A stretch of 64,000 bases of DNA from the NCBI RefSeq assembly GCF_001649575.2, contig NC_051440.1, forward strand, positions 15,267,804 to 15,331,803, written 5' to 3'. Made by a program: the position numbers and the translations under genes. Source of the stretch: Kryptolebias marmoratus. Taxonomy: Eukaryota; Chordata; Actinopteri; Cyprinodontiformes; Rivulidae. How positions within the stretch are numbered: the first letter of the stretch is position 1; every line of letters starts with the position of its first letter. The notes below the pieces were generated by a model that did no database searches, had not been told where the DNA came from, and saw only the letters and a list, made by a program, of their open reading frames with translations. Shown here one piece after another: positions 49,225 through 61,680 of the stretch.

Positions 49225-49440
49225 AGGACGCGTTAGGGATGACTTTCGGCTACCACCACACCAAACTTTAGCTCAGTACCTGCACAGAGTTTCAGCCGGC
49301 TGTGGCGGCCATCTTTGATTTGATTGACTCCCAGTGAATATGAGCTGTATTTCTGCAACCAGTGGTCAGTTTCTGGAAGTTTTCAGTAAAATCCGCCCAG
49401 TGGTTCAAGAGATATTTTGCTAACAGACAGAGAGAGACGG
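49225..49440 (+). repeat. Dispersed repeat, AACAGACAG family
   Basis: The cleanest copy: GGCTACCACCACACCAAAC, GGCTGTGGCGGCCATCTTTG, then CCAGTGGTTCAAGAGATA and TTTTGCTAACAGACAGAG. Confidence 0.75.
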
Positions 49441-49720
49441 GCTGAAACATTGGGGCTGTTCTGTCTCTGACAGCAGGCGATGAAGAGGTGATTTCAGCTT
49501 GACTGTGTCCCCTCCATCAGTCACATCTGTCTGAGTAGAGAAAAGTTGACCTGATTGATGACTTGGTTGATTACCAACACCCCCCCTGACTGTCAGCTCC
49601 TTTAGAGGGTAACCTCCATCACTCCCTCTTTGCAAATCACAGGTTTGGAAAAGACAAATCCAAAACAATCAGGGTTTAATGGAGGATCAGATGGACAAAC
49701 GTTTAGCGGCTGGGAGGGAT

Positions 49721-49722
<2 letters not shown>

Positions 49723-49769
<47 letters not shown>

Positions 49770-49777
49770 GGGGGGGG
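49723..49777. repeat. (GT)n microsatellite with G run
   Basis: About 22 GT units followed directly by a run of ten to eleven G. Potential Z-DNA and slippage site. Confidence 0.9.
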
Positions 49778-49892
49778 TCGTACTTCCTCCTCCTAAAGCT
49801 TTTCTCCAAACTCATCAGTTTTCTTCTCACTTTCTGGGTCCTCTTTCTGTTCCTGCTGACAGGCTGCAGGCTTTCCACGGATGGAGGAGAAG

Positions 49893-49958
49893 AAGGTGAA
49901 GGAGGTGAAGGAGGTGAAGGAGGTGAAGGAGGTGAAGGAGGTGAAGGAGGTGAAGGAA
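49893..49958. repeat. 9-bp minisatellite GGTGAAGGA
   Basis: About seven perfect tandem copies of GGTGAAGGA, followed by a C run. The frames across it are artefacts of the 9-base period. Confidence 0.9.
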
Positions 49959-50310
49959 CCCCCCCCACCCCCCTCCATCTCAAACCCAGCTGCTGCCTCT
50001 CTGAGGTTGTGATCGAACTCAGGACAGATCAGCTGCTCTGACGGAGTCACACTGACCGTTTCCTGTTTAGACTTCCTTCTTTACAGTTTAGAGTTTGAAA
50101 TCAAACCACTTTCACATACTTTCGGCTTTTTTTTTTTTTTTACCCGTTCATATATCAAAGTGTTTGACTCGACTGGGAATTGTGTCCTCCGACTTTTGGC
50201 TTTTCTAACTTTCAGACTTTTTGAATGTTTTTACTTTATTTACACTAATTTTCCCCGAGGACAAACACTCAGACTTCTTCAGAAATCTAAAATCTGCTTT
50301 CGACTTCTTA

Positions 50311-50880
50311 AACTCATTTGAACTTTTAGCTACTGTTGGCTAATTTCAGCTCCTGCCGGCAAACTTCAGGTTTCAGCTGTGGTTTAGCAAATTTTAACAT
50401 TTAGCTATATTTAGTTACAATTTGCTTTTAGCTACAGTTTAGCTTATTGTAGCTTTTAGCTTTGATTTGAACTTTTAATTACCGTTTTGCTTGTTTGAAC
50501 TTTTAGCTATAATTTCCCTACATTTTGCTTTTAGCTACAATTTAGCAAATTTTAGCTTTGATGACTTCAGTTTTGCTAAGTTTAGCTTTTAGCTATGGTT
50601 TTGTTCATTTTAGGTATTAACAAGTTGAACTTTTAGTGACTGTTTTACAAATTTTATCTTTAAAAGAACAATTTAGCTACATTTGCTTTTAGCTACACAT
50701 TTGCCAATATTAGCTACAGTTTTGCCAATTTCAACCTTTAGCTGTATTTCATTTTAGTCATTTTAGCTTTTACCTATGCTTTTTTAGCTTTTAGCAGTTT
50801 TGCTCAGGTTTTGGTGATTTTAGCTACTGTTTCGGTGTTTTTAGCTTTTGCTCTGCTTGTTTTAACTTCAGCAGGTCAGT
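50311..50880. repeat. Degenerate TTTTAGC-rich array
   Basis: About 570 bases of irregularly repeated TTTTAGCTACA, TTTAGCTTTTAGC and related words. Shares the TTAGCTA core with the array at 45125-45625. Confidence 0.65.
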
Positions 50881-51400
50881 CTGGCTCGTCCGTGATCCGC
50901 AGCTGAAGAGAACTCTGTTTGGTTTGTGAGCTGGAAGCCAGGAGGAAACCCGCTGATCCCCCTGAGAACTGACTTGTTGATTTAATCCGAACGAGCAGCG
51001 AGTTTGGAAACGATTCTACTCGACTTTTACAACATAATTTAATAAAAAAAAAACTCATCCTGTTGTCCCATCAAAGACACACGGGTCCATCAGGTCAGGG
51101 ACGTCTCAGATCCGCTGCGTTTCTAAATGAACATTAAAAGTGACGTTAGCTGGAGAAAAGGACTCGTTTTATTTCATGTAAACCTGCAACGATTGGCGGT
51201 GACCCGTCAGCCGACCGGTTACTGGTTCAGATCCGTTATCCAGCAGGAACGTCTCACTCTGCTCTAAGAGACGAAGGAAGACAACACAGGAAGTCCTAAA
51301 CAATCCATCATCTCCGGCTTCAGTCTGCTCTAACAGCAGGTAATCGTGGTTCAGATCCACGCACCAAAAATGCTTCACATTAAAAAAAAAAAGCAGGAAA
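50881..51400. other. Intergenic, nothing recognisable
   Basis: No coding signal, repeat or motif that I can support. Confidence 0.4.
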
Positions 51401-52105
51401 TAAAAAGGCAGAGGAGCTATCAGCCTAATGGATGTTTCCCGGGTCGCTCCCTGTTCTTTGCAATCAAATCCAAACATTATTGCTGCCATTATGTGTTCTT
51501 TTGTAAATCACACCGACCTTTTACTGCTCTCCAGCTGACATCGATGAAAAGTAACATCCAATTATGTTCCTAAAAGGAAAAGAAAAACAAAAAAACCACG
51601 GCCCGCGCTGCAGTTTGTTGATGAGCTCGTACTTCGCAGAGCATCAAATACGAGCGAGGAGCAGTTTTTCTTGTTAAATTTCGTCCTCTGTTGCCACCGA
51701 GTGTTTGCTCTCCGGAGGAGGACGGTGAATTAAAATAGCGGTCTGAGAGCCTCTTTAGTGGGGAGGTGAAATAAATAGATTGGGAGGCGAGTTTCGTGGA
51801 CAGGGCAGGGTGGATAACCAGCATCGCTCCCTTTGGTAATAAGGTGCAAGCATGAATTCAGAAAATTCCATTACTGGCTGATAAGAGCGACTCAGATAAT
51901 GTCGAATTACTGCTTTCTGGGACAATAAGAAAGCAGGAAGCTTGTAAATTGGCCTCTTCGTGCTCTCCGAGGAGAAGACCCGAACGTGTACGGTCTCATT
52001 ACCCAGGCTCATTTCTCGCTTTGAGCAGAGAAGAGAAGGTGTGCTCCGTCTCATTTCGTTCCCCTTCTCTTTCTGAAGCCAGACTCCGACCCAGAGGGAA
52101 ATCTG
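51401..52105. promoter_or_regulatory. Dense unique block, possible enhancer cluster
   Basis: About 700 bases of non-repetitive sequence with many short AT-rich motifs typical of homeodomain or HMG sites (CATTATTGCTGCCATTATG, GATTGGGAGG, AATTCCATTACTGG, CAATAAG). No frame holds up. Its look is that of a conserved non-coding element in the gene desert beside rgma; this is an inference from texture only. Confidence 0.3.
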
Positions 52106-52109
52106 AGGC

Positions 52110-52880
52110 TCAGTTCGGTTCCCTCTGCCAACGAGGCAACAGTCTGTTTGTTGGTCTGTCTGTGGACAAGAATCATGCAAAAAGTTAGCAACGGATTTTC
52201 AGGAAATGTCAAAGGTGGCATGAGGAACAGGTGATGAAAGTTTTGTGATCCGGTCAAAGGTCACAGATCGGCCCGTTCTCTTAGGCTGCAGGTAAATACA
52301 CTCCAAATTCTGATTTTGGAGGTCACGTTTAAAAGTTAACGTGAACAACCAGCAAAGAAAATCCGACCTGCAGTGTGAACGTAGCCTAACTCTGGAGCTG
52401 TTTGACACAGGAACGTTAAACTCTACATCTGGACACCTCTTAGGTCAAGGGTGATCACAATTGACTTACAGGTCATGAGGTCAAAGGTCAACATCACAGC
52501 TGACCAAGTGCTCTGACTCAGCAACGGTGTAATGTAGGAATGTCAAACACCTCATGGGTCAAAGATGATGCCTGCTGATTTCAAGGTTCATGAGGTCGAA
52601 GGTCACAGGTGACCTCTTTGTTAAAACCTTCTCTCTGCTCCGACATGTGACCCTTTTGTTTCCTCCACCAAGAAAGTTCTGTCCTCGGTTTGTTTGTCTG
52701 TCTGTAGGCAAAGATCAGGTAAAAACTGATGTACAGATTTGGAGGAAATGTTCAGGAAATGTCGGGGTCGTCCCAAAAAACAAAAAAATAATGGATTACA
52801 TTGTGATTCTGATCCAGATATTTCAATCACTCTGTGACCTCGGTGGAGGTTAGCGCTCTCTGAGTGCTTCTATAGTTAAT
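52110..52880. repeat. Interspersed repeat region with internal duplication
   Basis: Contains a fragment reading GACCTGCAGTGTGAACGTAG (52367-52386), shared in reverse with 59185-59210. It also holds two related segments with GTCATGAGGTCAAAGGTCA (52468-52490) and TTCATGAGGTCGAAGGTCAC (52588-52608), and an outer pair of GGAAATGTC words after GTTTGT(T)GGTCTGTCTGT. These are common fish dispersed-repeat words. The AGGTCA half sites come from the repeat and need not be receptor sites. Confidence 0.55.
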
Positions 52881-54550
52881 ATTCTTCCCACATTATGTCC
52901 CAAAGAGGACAGAGAGTGATCAGACATCTGGATAAATAATTAGCTTTGCTGCTCAGCAGAACCCATCTCAAGCGAAGACATAAGAAGATGGCAGATTTCA
53001 GGGAGGAACGTCGATAAATGGTTCAGATGACGGATAATCCCTGAGATTTCTCACCTGACAGTTTTGATTTTAATTTTTTTCCGCAACTTCATTTGCATGG
53101 TGGATAACACAAACACATGCAAACGGGAAATTGAGGCTTATCTCAACAAAACAGCTGCCTTTTTTTTTTTTTTTTTTTTAATTTCCTGCGTCTGACAGAA
53201 AGAGAAGAGCTGTCTCTATGTGTCAGTTTTCTGAATGTAAAAATGAGGTTTGACTCCTTGCAGTGGAAATAATGAAGCCGCCGGCGCCGCCGCCTGCGTT
53301 CGTCCCACCGGTCTGCGCGGACAAAAGGTGCAACACTCTCACCCGCCGATTTTTATTTTTTTATTTATTTATTTTTTTTTGGGGGGGGGGATTAAAATGA
53401 CAAAGAGTCGTAATAAAGAATCAGACGGATGACGATTGTTTAAATCATCGCTTCCTTTCAGCTCTTTCAGCTGAATGAGCAGCTGCCTGTTCTCCTGCGG
53501 ACACGTTGCGTCTGTTGCTGCAAAGATGCAACTAAAGATTGCTGTCCTAATAGATTTCCTCTGAAACAGCCTGTCTAAACCCAGCTCAGCCTTTTGTAAG
53601 GGGTGTAAAAACAGACTTTCGTGCCAAAGTTTTAACCATAGATGATGAGGGACACGAAAAGCTTCATCCCAAGCAGCCGTCCCTAACAGGGATGAGTGAG
53701 AGGGCTTCTGTCTTCTGAGGGGGGGAAACTGCTCAGCCAGTCTGACATTCCTCCCCTGTCTTTTATGTGTCGGCTTCTTCTCTGCCTGCTCGTTGAACTC
53801 CAGCGGTGTCCTGCAGCGTTGTCGTGTATGCACAGCTGCAGGGGCTTCGCGCTGCCCCAGCTTTTGTCACGTCTTGTTTCGAAAGCGGCAGAGGGAAACA
53901 CACAGCCCTCTGCAAGTGGATGCAGGTCCTTGGCGGCCCAGGTCGACTCTTCTTTTTAAGAAGCTCCACAGAGGATTGCTTGTATTGCAACGTTAAGAAG
54001 CACGTTAAGAGTTTGGTTTTATGTCGTTGTGCTGTTTCCCTCCTGGATCACAGCCGACACTGACCACACACGCCGACTTTACCCGACAACTTCCTTCGCT
54101 TCACATTTAATTCTCCAGCTCCTCTTCGTCATTACCCAACCGTCACACGAAGACGTTCCCTTGACGGTTCCCACCGACAGACTGTAGGTTAAAGAGAACA
54201 GAGCTTTTAACAAAGGCTATAAAGAATAAATATCTTACCTGTTGCAGACAGCTCTGTGAACAGCCTCAGTTTAAGCTGACCTCTGCTCAAACAGACGAGC
54301 AGATGGCTGGTCGGAGCAAGCTAGCGCCTCATGCAAATTCTGCTTTATAAGCCTTTTACGTCACCAGTTTTGAGTTACAAACTTATTTACATCAAATTTT
54401 ATAGTTAATTCTAATTCTGAACAGCAGCGGCAGCAGCTAGCTGTGGCGTTTTGATACAGAATGAGGCACTTCTGCCAGGAATACCGTAACTCTGGACTGG
54501 CGTGTGAACAGGAAGAAATGATGAATAAAACCTGGGAAACGACAACACAA
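52881..54550. other. Intergenic, no gene seen
   Basis: T runs (53160-53180, 53345-53380) and moderately complex sequence. The antisense frame 53369-53833 (154 codons) has no recognisable domain and no splice or start context, and I treat it as chance. Confidence 0.4.
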
Positions 54551-54561
54551 ACACCCTAACC

Positions 54562-54754
54562 CAGCGGAGTCCAGTCCTGGTCCTGGAGGGACACCGTCCT
54601 GCAGGTTTTCAATGTTTCTCTGCTCTTCAGCAGCTCTTCAAAGTCTGCAGAAGCTTGTTAATCCCTTAGTCTTTCATATCAGGTGTGTCGAAGCAGAGAA
54701 ACAGCTAAAACCTGCAGGACGGTGTCCCTAAAGGACCAGGATTGGACACCACTG
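54562..54754. mobile_element. hAT-like MITE, 193 bp, copy B
   Basis: Same element as 16732-16924 by its ends (CAGCGGAGTCCAGTCCTGGT, inverted ACCAGGATTGGACACCACTG), length and interior (CTCTTCAGCAGCTCTTCAAA, ATCAGGTGTGTCGAAG). The flanking 8-mers do not match, so the target duplication is lost or eroded. Confidence 0.75.
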
Positions 54755-54914
54755 TCCTCGGATCCTGGCACCACATTGATGAGCAATTTACAACAGGTAA
54801 GACATTAATTGTTCTTAACCTTTCTACACAACCTTAAAAGTAATTATTTATTTTTTTACCAGTATCTTTGAAATAAAGTGGATTTTAGTATTTGAAACTG
54901 CCACTCTATTCTGA

Positions 54915-55310
54915 GCTCTTAACTGGTGGGTGGAAATCAAATTGCCGCTCCGGGCCGAGAATTTAAAAAAAAAAAAGATAATTTCCCTCTTGAAATATTT
55001 ATAGTGTGCGTAAAACTGCTGGAGAGTGGAAGTGAGCTGCGGCTGAAAGAAGGGATTAATTTGGGGCTCATTAAGATGGACGCCGTCCCCTCCGCGGGCC
55101 CGGGGAGGAAAACCGGTTCCCATTAGCGGCTACTGAAAACGTCTCCATTGTTCGCGGAGACAGGAGGGGTCGCATCGCGGCGTGTCGGCCGCCCTCGTCC
55201 ACTCCGTCCGTGTGAAGTGTGCTGCGGCTCTTTAATGAGATGTGGAAATGTCAGCGCTTCGGGTTCGGAGTAATTGAAGAGCTCATTGGATGTCTAATTA
55301 CAGGGAGGGT
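54915..55310. promoter_or_regulatory. Dense unique block, possible conserved element
   Basis: Non-repetitive block with ATTTAAA, CCATTGTTCG (SOX-like), TCATTAAGATGG and TCTAATTACAGGG (homeodomain-like) words, ended by an A run at 55312-55331. Non-coding; regulatory role inferred only from composition. Confidence 0.25.
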
Positions 55311-55331
55311 AAAAAAAAAAAAAAAAAAAAG

Positions 55332-56445
55332 ACTCAGTCAGAAAATATCATCTCCCTGAGACGGAGCGCCTCACTTCCGGGCTAAAACGATGATGTTATT
55401 GATCGGTGCGTGTGTTATGTAAAGTAATACTACAATCTTTGTGCCGCAGCTACAGCTGAGTCAGGTTAATGAGATCAGAGCCTGAGAAGGGCCCGATGGG
55501 AGGAGGAGGAGGAGGAGAGCTGCTGCAGAACAAGCTCCAGAAGTTAGAGTTGTATTATTCTTTGTTGCCCGAGACTGGGGCTGGACCTGCAGGGACGAGG
55601 AGCGGGAAACATCTGCTGTTCAGTCAGGTGTTTGCTACAAGAGCCGGGCGAGAATGAAGCCAGTTAATGTGTCACTGACAGCTCCGAAACACACGCAGCA
55701 CACGGGAAGAAGGAAGACACAAGGAAACTTGAGGCCCTGCTTTAAAAAAAAGAAAAAAAAAAAAAGAAAATCCTAATACCTGAGCCAAAAACCAACATTT
55801 GTGAGTCATAGCTGCCTTCAGGCTTCTCTGTCTCAACTTGCACCCTGGCCTTCTTACCAGTAACTTTAATTAAAGTTCAAGCAGGAGTGGCCACACGTTT
55901 AACCTGATCCGAATACGAACAACCCATCAGCGGTCCACGCTGATTCATAAAAAGGATATTTATACGCTGCTTTTTATTTTATAGATGGCAGAAAAGTTAA
56001 AGATTGGGGTGTGAACTGACTGGGAAATTCAGACACCACTCAACCCTGGCATGATTCTGAGTGGGATAATATCCCACTCAGAAAGATATTCAGAGAAAAG
56101 TAACAACGTTCATTCTTGCAAAAGAAGAAGAAATCCAGCCTGAGCTTTACCTCCTCCCAACCCATGATGCATTCACTGTAACTCACAGGTTTAAAGGAAA
56201 GTAAAAAACGGTTTGCCTCTCGCTTTGATATTAACAGCAAACTCTCATCAGAAGTTCAATATTTCTCTTATCAGCAGAGAGCAAAGAGCCACGGGTGCTC
56301 GATTAGCATCAGTCCAAGTGTTTCAGATCACAGTGAGAAGAGCTGCTTGTTCTTTGAGGGCTGCCCGAACATGAAAGTGGAAATTACAACGTTTTATCTG
56401 ACACTGAATACATCATTAAGAGAAGCTGACCAAATAAAAAAAAAC
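55332..56445. other. Intergenic, no gene seen
   Basis: Contains a short GGA-rich tract (55499-55518) and A runs. Nothing else recognised. Confidence 0.4.
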
Positions 56446-56448
56446 AGT

Positions 56449-56566
56449 CCCATCCATCCGTCTGTCCATCCATCCATCCATCCATCCATCCATCCATCCA
56501 TCCATCCATCCATCCATCCATCCATCCATCCGTCTGTCCGTCCGTCCATCCATCTGTCCGTCCGTT
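56449..56566. repeat. (ATCC)n tetranucleotide repeat
   Basis: Long CATC/ATCC tract with perfect centre and GTCC variants at both edges. Confidence 0.95.
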
Positions 56567-57321
56567 CAGGAAGGTCAAGTGTTTAACTGCACCCTTTAAA
56601 ATCAGATCTGATATAAAGAGCTCCAGCTCCAGGCTGTATTTTGTTCAAAGACGTTTTAAAACCTCCGAAATGAAAGTTCACATAAAATAAGGAGCATCAT
56701 ATGCAGCTTTTAAGAGAGAATATTGCATTTTCCTCCACAACGTGCAACGGAAAACACTTCCAAGAGATTCCCGACCTTTGTGATCCAGGTTGCAGTTGGT
56801 AAATATTAAACTTTGTGTGGGGAACAGAGCAAAGAGTCAAAGTTGGCTTCTATGACTTATGCATGAACAAATGATTTGGTTTGTCTGCCTCGGCATGCCC
56901 TGGTATTGCCTTTTTTTTTTTTTAGAAATTTGTGCCAATCAGATCAAACTGGGGAGGAAACACGCCCTATGCTGGTGAAATTTTAATCGTACGACAAATT
57001 AGGAAAGTAGGTTACCTGCAGACACCTCTCATGTGTCCCAGCGAACACATACTGTAACCGCCAGAGCTGCAGCCAGAGAGAAAAACCACATCAGAAAGAG
57101 ACTCCATGTGGTTCTGTAGAAGCAGAATGAAGTGAAACTGTGAGGGTAGGAAAAGACAAAAAGCATGGAAGGAAACGGAGGAAACCAGGACAATAAATCG
57201 TTGTATCTTAAAGGGACGAAACATTAAAAATCTAGTTACCAGGTGTTTGGAAGTCCAAAAACTGCTGCTGCTGCATCGTTATCAGGCTGGAAGCGCCATC
57301 TCTTCATCCCTTCATTCCTGC

Positions 57322-57640
57322 GCAAAAGTATTCACCCAATTGGATGTTTTCTGCTTTTAATGTTGTCATAAATCAGTCATGATCACTAGAAATTGGTCTT
57401 CTTTGCAAAAAAATACAAAAAAAAAAACACCTTAAGTGTCAAAATGAAACTGAATTTCGACAGAGTAACGCCAATTAACTAAAAATATTTGATGTAAAAT
57501 AAGTAGTTCCATAAAAAAAAGACTGTCCATCCTAATTCAACTCAGAGAAAAGGTCATTTAAAAGGACAAGTCAGACATGGAAGGAATATGGGACACGTGT
57601 AGATCTACCTGGAGCTCAGTCCTTCCATCCGAGGGCACTG
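57322..57640 (+). mobile_element. Tc1-like terminal fragment
   Basis: Starts AAAAGTATTCACCCAATTGG, a word typical of the ends of some fish Tc1-like elements, followed by GATGTTTTCTGCTTTTAATG. No transposase frame remains. The family call is moderate. Confidence 0.4.
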
Positions 57641-59060
57641 AGGGAAGGAGAAGGAGAAGAGTGTTAACAATGTAGGACACCACAGTACATATATAGTAAA
57701 TATAAAAGTCATTCAACGTTCTTTGACTGGTTTCTAAAGCTGTTCTGAAAAGCAGGCGAGGAGAAGAAATCTTGCATTAATCAGACCTCTAACACGAGAT
57801 CCATCAGGAGCAGGTTTATTAAACTATGAGCCTGAGCATTGAGTCCTGCTCACATGGACTGGGTTCACACAGCTTCAGGCTCCATTTTCCTTTACTAATA
57901 TTACTGCTTTAAACTTATTTTAATGAGGAAACTGCAGCAGGACAAACTGGGATGCTGAGAGAGAAATAAGAGCCACAAACTGATCCTGATTCAGAATATC
58001 TCGGGGGAGTCAGTGAGGTCAAACGAGAAGAGAAAAGACAAATAAATGAGACGGTGGGACGGACACTTTGGTTAGATTTAATTTGTTTTACAACTGAATG
58101 AGCTGAAGATTAAATACAAGTTAATTCAGACTGAACCCAAACCAACTCTGGGACAATGGTAGCAAGCCAAAAACAAACCAAACAAACCCCAGGCAATTAC
58201 AAAAGCAACAAATAATTGCAGATTGTATTTAGGATCGGGGCTGTGAGGCTGTATGTGAGAACTTGTCCAAAAGCCTGAATTGTTCTCATGAATCATCATG
58301 GTGTGACAGAGAGGGAGAGACACTGAGACGAGGCGACGCTTCAGAATAAATCAAACTATCCGTTTGATCGGCGCTGTTTTGGTTTGTGAGGCAGTCACAA
58401 GCCAAAATAATAATAATAAAAAAAAGATTAAAGTCAATTATTCACAGCATTCGAGTCTCTTTCTTTGGCATTTCGTGTCTGAAGCGTATCTCTAGCATTC
58501 TGTGTATTCTTGTGTGGATTCTTTTTTTTTTGCACCATTTATCAGGAATTTTCTGCCCTTTAGTCAGATCTAATGAACCCCCAGCTGCAGGTGAAGCTCA
58601 GTCGGAGCTCGTTAGAAACTGATGAACAATTAATGAAGGCCAGAAGGGTCACGCAGTTTCAGCTGACAGTCTCCAACCCTGATTGCAGCCGACTCACTAT
58701 GAGTGGAAACAAAAGGAAAACAAAGCTTTTGTCTCCGCGCCGAGTGTTGGGGATGACTTTCCCACATGGATGAAGTGTGTTTGCTCACCGTCCAGCTGCT
58801 TCTCGACCGCTTTTATGGTATAAGGGATCCACGTTTGTATTCCCAGCTGCGCCCGTGGAACAAATTCCAGGATATTGGGCGTACAAACCCGGCGTCTCTT
58901 ATCTGAAGCCCCGAATCCATTTTCAGTCGAAAAGTCTGCCAACTTCAGGCTGCCGTAATGAAAAAGCACAAAAACAAACAAACCCCAAAACATCTTGTTA
59001 GTGCTTGATGCCATGAAGGATGGGCGACAATGTGTGTGCATGAGCTTGTTTGTTTCTCTG
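57641..59060. other. Intergenic, no gene seen
   Basis: Moderately complex AT-rich sequence. The patch 58560-58750 (CCCCCAGCTGCAG, GAACAATTAATGAAGG) is free of repeats but has no stronger signal. The antisense frame 58697-59077 shows no domain. Confidence 0.4.
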
Positions 59061-59800
59061 TTAGCAAAATATATCACCGACCAGTGGACAGATTTTATTG
59101 AAAGTCTCTACTCGTCTACAGCGGATCAACTTTTGGAGTCAACCCAATGCAAAATGGCCGCCACAGCTTGTTGTTATTAGGCTACGTTCACACTGCAGGT
59201 CTGATTTTCTTTGCTGGTCGTTCACATTAACCTTTAAACGTGACCTCCATCAGACTCCAGTGTGAACGGTCTACAGGTCCTGAAACGACCCGCATGACGT
59301 CACACTCCACACGCCGAGTTTACAGCAGTAAACCTGGACGCTGCGAGTGTTAGTGTGTGTGTGTGTTGATTCTGAAGCTGCTGTCCAATCGGGGTCAACC
59401 GTCCATCCAAATGGTGAAAGATAAAAAGAAGACGAGCGCAGGTGTTAACGATGACCTTTGTTTTTGGAGCTGCTGCCTCTGAGCAGAGGGATGCGTGGAT
59501 GGAGAGGGTCGGATGAAAGGCGACATGAACGTTCACACTGAGGTCGCTTGGAAAAACATCGGATCTGTATCTGATCCAGTACCACATACTGAAAAGACCT
59601 GGGTTGGATGGAATAAAAAAAGTCTGATATGTGTCACATGGGGACAAAAAGACTGGAACTGTGTCGCATTTGTCTGCAGTGCAAAAACAAATCGTCTCCA
59701 ACCCGGTCAAACTGACAGATATTGAGCTAAAATTTAATGTGGTAGCAGCTGAGAGTTATTCCTAACACCTACTCTGAGCACTAACAGATCAGAAAATCTT
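59060..59800 (-). repeat. Dispersed repeat split by a second element
   Basis: Left half 59060-59180 (TCTGTTAGCAAAATATATCA to AAAATGGCCGCCACAGC) and right half about 59715-59800 (GATATTGAGCTAAAATTTAA, GTGGTAGCAGCTGAGAGTTA) together make one reversed AACAGACAG-family copy. Between them, from TTAGGCTACGTTCACACTGC near 59180, lies a different repeat related to 52280-52390. The order shows nested insertion. Confidence 0.6.
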
Positions 59801-61440
59801 GCAATATTGGGCGCAATCAGGCCTAAAGTTTCTCTAAAAAAAAACTAAAAAAAAACAACTAAACCCTGAAGGAGAGCCCAGGTTTCACAGAGGCGACTGT
59901 TGAGCCTCTTCTTTCACACAGCGAGGGCAAAAACCCGCCGAGCGTCCAAGTGGATCTGCAGGCAGGCGGTTCAAATCCAAACCAGGCAGAGACAACAGAG
60001 ACCGAAGGCATGAGGAGGGAGTGAAAAGGGGAGCTGAGATGAGCTCAGGCAGGTCTCACCGAGGAGGAACAGCATCCCTGCAGTCACATCCAGGCTTTTA
60101 TTAGAGCAAATAAAAGCAAAGCAAACATGGGGGGGGGAAGAAGAGTTTATTTAGCGAAGACAATAAAAACCATCCGTTATTTTGACAGCCATACAAGCAG
60201 CGACAGCAGCAATCTTTATTCTTGCCTAATCGGAACTTTAATGCCCAGTTTTTTTTTGCAAACTCACATCGGAGGTTGATGTACGACCAAGCAGAGGACG
60301 AGGCGTCTTCCCTGAAACTGTTTATTCAGGGAGTGAGTGAAAGCGCTGAGAAAACAGAGCGTGAGCCTAAAACACTAATCAGTTCCCAGAGATGACTGGA
60401 TTCAGATCGGAGAGTCTTCGCTCCACTCCGCCTTGTTTCAGAGGCCTTAATCCTCCCCCCGCCGCCCCGAGCCTCGGGGTCGTGGCGAAAGCGTGCAACT
60501 CTAATCGGACCTGATGGCTCCGTGCTGTTCTTTGGTCCGAAAGCGGCTCGGAGCAAAGTGGGCGCCTCTTGTGTGGCGCCCTGAAAACCCTTTAACCTGT
60601 CGGGCTAGTTAAAGCATTTCCTGACGCCCGGATTATCTCCCAAACCGTTTCCCCCCCGTTTCTCGTGACGTCGTCGTTCTGGTCGGGTCGCGATGCTTTC
60701 CCTGCCTCCCCCTCCCCCTCCCACGTGCTCTGCCAGCCCGTCGGCGGGAGTTCAGCCGCGAGGTGCGGGTTACGTGGGGAAACGTTAAGCGGGCGACTCT
60801 GCGGGCGTCTCTCTCTCTCTCTCTCTGCGGCTGCGGTGGAGCTGCTCCTCTAATCCCTCCGACACAAAGCCTGGATGTGCAGCACCTTCACGTGTGGCAG
60901 CTTGGCGGGCTCAAGGAGCGGGCCCCGACACGCCGGAGTGGAAACTACACCGACGCCGAGAACGGACAAATAATGTTGGCGGGAACATGAACGCACCCAC
61001 AAAGCAAACACAAGCAGCCACTTTATTCTGATTGGTGCGTGAGCTTCTTTAATTTAATCTGACACCAATGAAACCATCAAATCTGGAATTAATTTTTGAA
61101 TAGAGCAAAACTAAATTGGTGCCATTTCTGAATAAGGGGACCTTCATAAATGACGCACTTAATAATGAAGCTGTAAACACCTAATAAACCATTTATTAAC
61201 AGTTACCATGCATTAGAGGAATGCTGACTTGTTTCTTTGTTTGTCTGAGTTCTTTCTCATTTAGATTTCAAATATCAAACATATGTGACCCTTTCTGGCA
61301 GAATGAGTGGTAATGAGCTCAGGCCGCAGCGCAAAAAACGTGAAAATATAGATTTTTTGTTTTTGTCGTAACTGAGATTCATGTAAAAAACGAGTCCATG
61401 AAGACCTAACGATCCCGGTAATTAAACCAGAATACACTCT
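59801..61440. other. Intergenic, no gene seen
   Basis: Contains a G run (60131-60138), a CpG-rich stretch (60420-60960) with C-rich runs and a short (TC)n at 60811-60826. Frames at 60326-60556, 60665-60853 and 60763-60990 show no domain. A CpG island without an evident gene. Confidence 0.35.
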
Positions 61441-61600
61441 TCCTAATCTACCTTTAAATCAAAGTTTTCTGACCATCCTTCCCAGCCAGCTGTGGTTAGC
61501 GCCGGGAAATCCCTTCGTATAATGTTTGGGATCGTAGTGAAGTTTGTGGATTTCCAGCTGAAATTCCTGATGACATCACCAATAAAAATGGAGGTTTCAA
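61440..61600 (-). repeat. Dispersed repeat, copy 2 of 2
   Basis: Reverse-orientation partner of 3221-3320; 27-base core at 61497-61523 with one mismatch. On the minus strand the frame contains IIRRDFPAL, as does the other copy on the plus strand, but neither is a credible gene. Confidence 0.55.
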
Positions 61601-61680
61601 ACCGGCACGAGCTTGTTGGCAGGTGATAAATCACCAAAAAAAAAAAACAACAAAACAAAAAACAACAACAACAACAACAA

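Noticed and set aside
52440..52620. Repeated AGGTCA words considered as a nuclear receptor element
   Set aside because: They occur inside a duplicated fish dispersed repeat, so the spacing reflects repeat ancestry.
53369..53833. Minus-strand 154-codon frame
   Set aside because: No recognisable motif, and its 3' end runs into a simple T/G tract.
56449..56566. Regular tandem array considered as a CRISPR-like repeat
   Set aside because: It is a four-base ATCC microsatellite without spacers, in a vertebrate genome.
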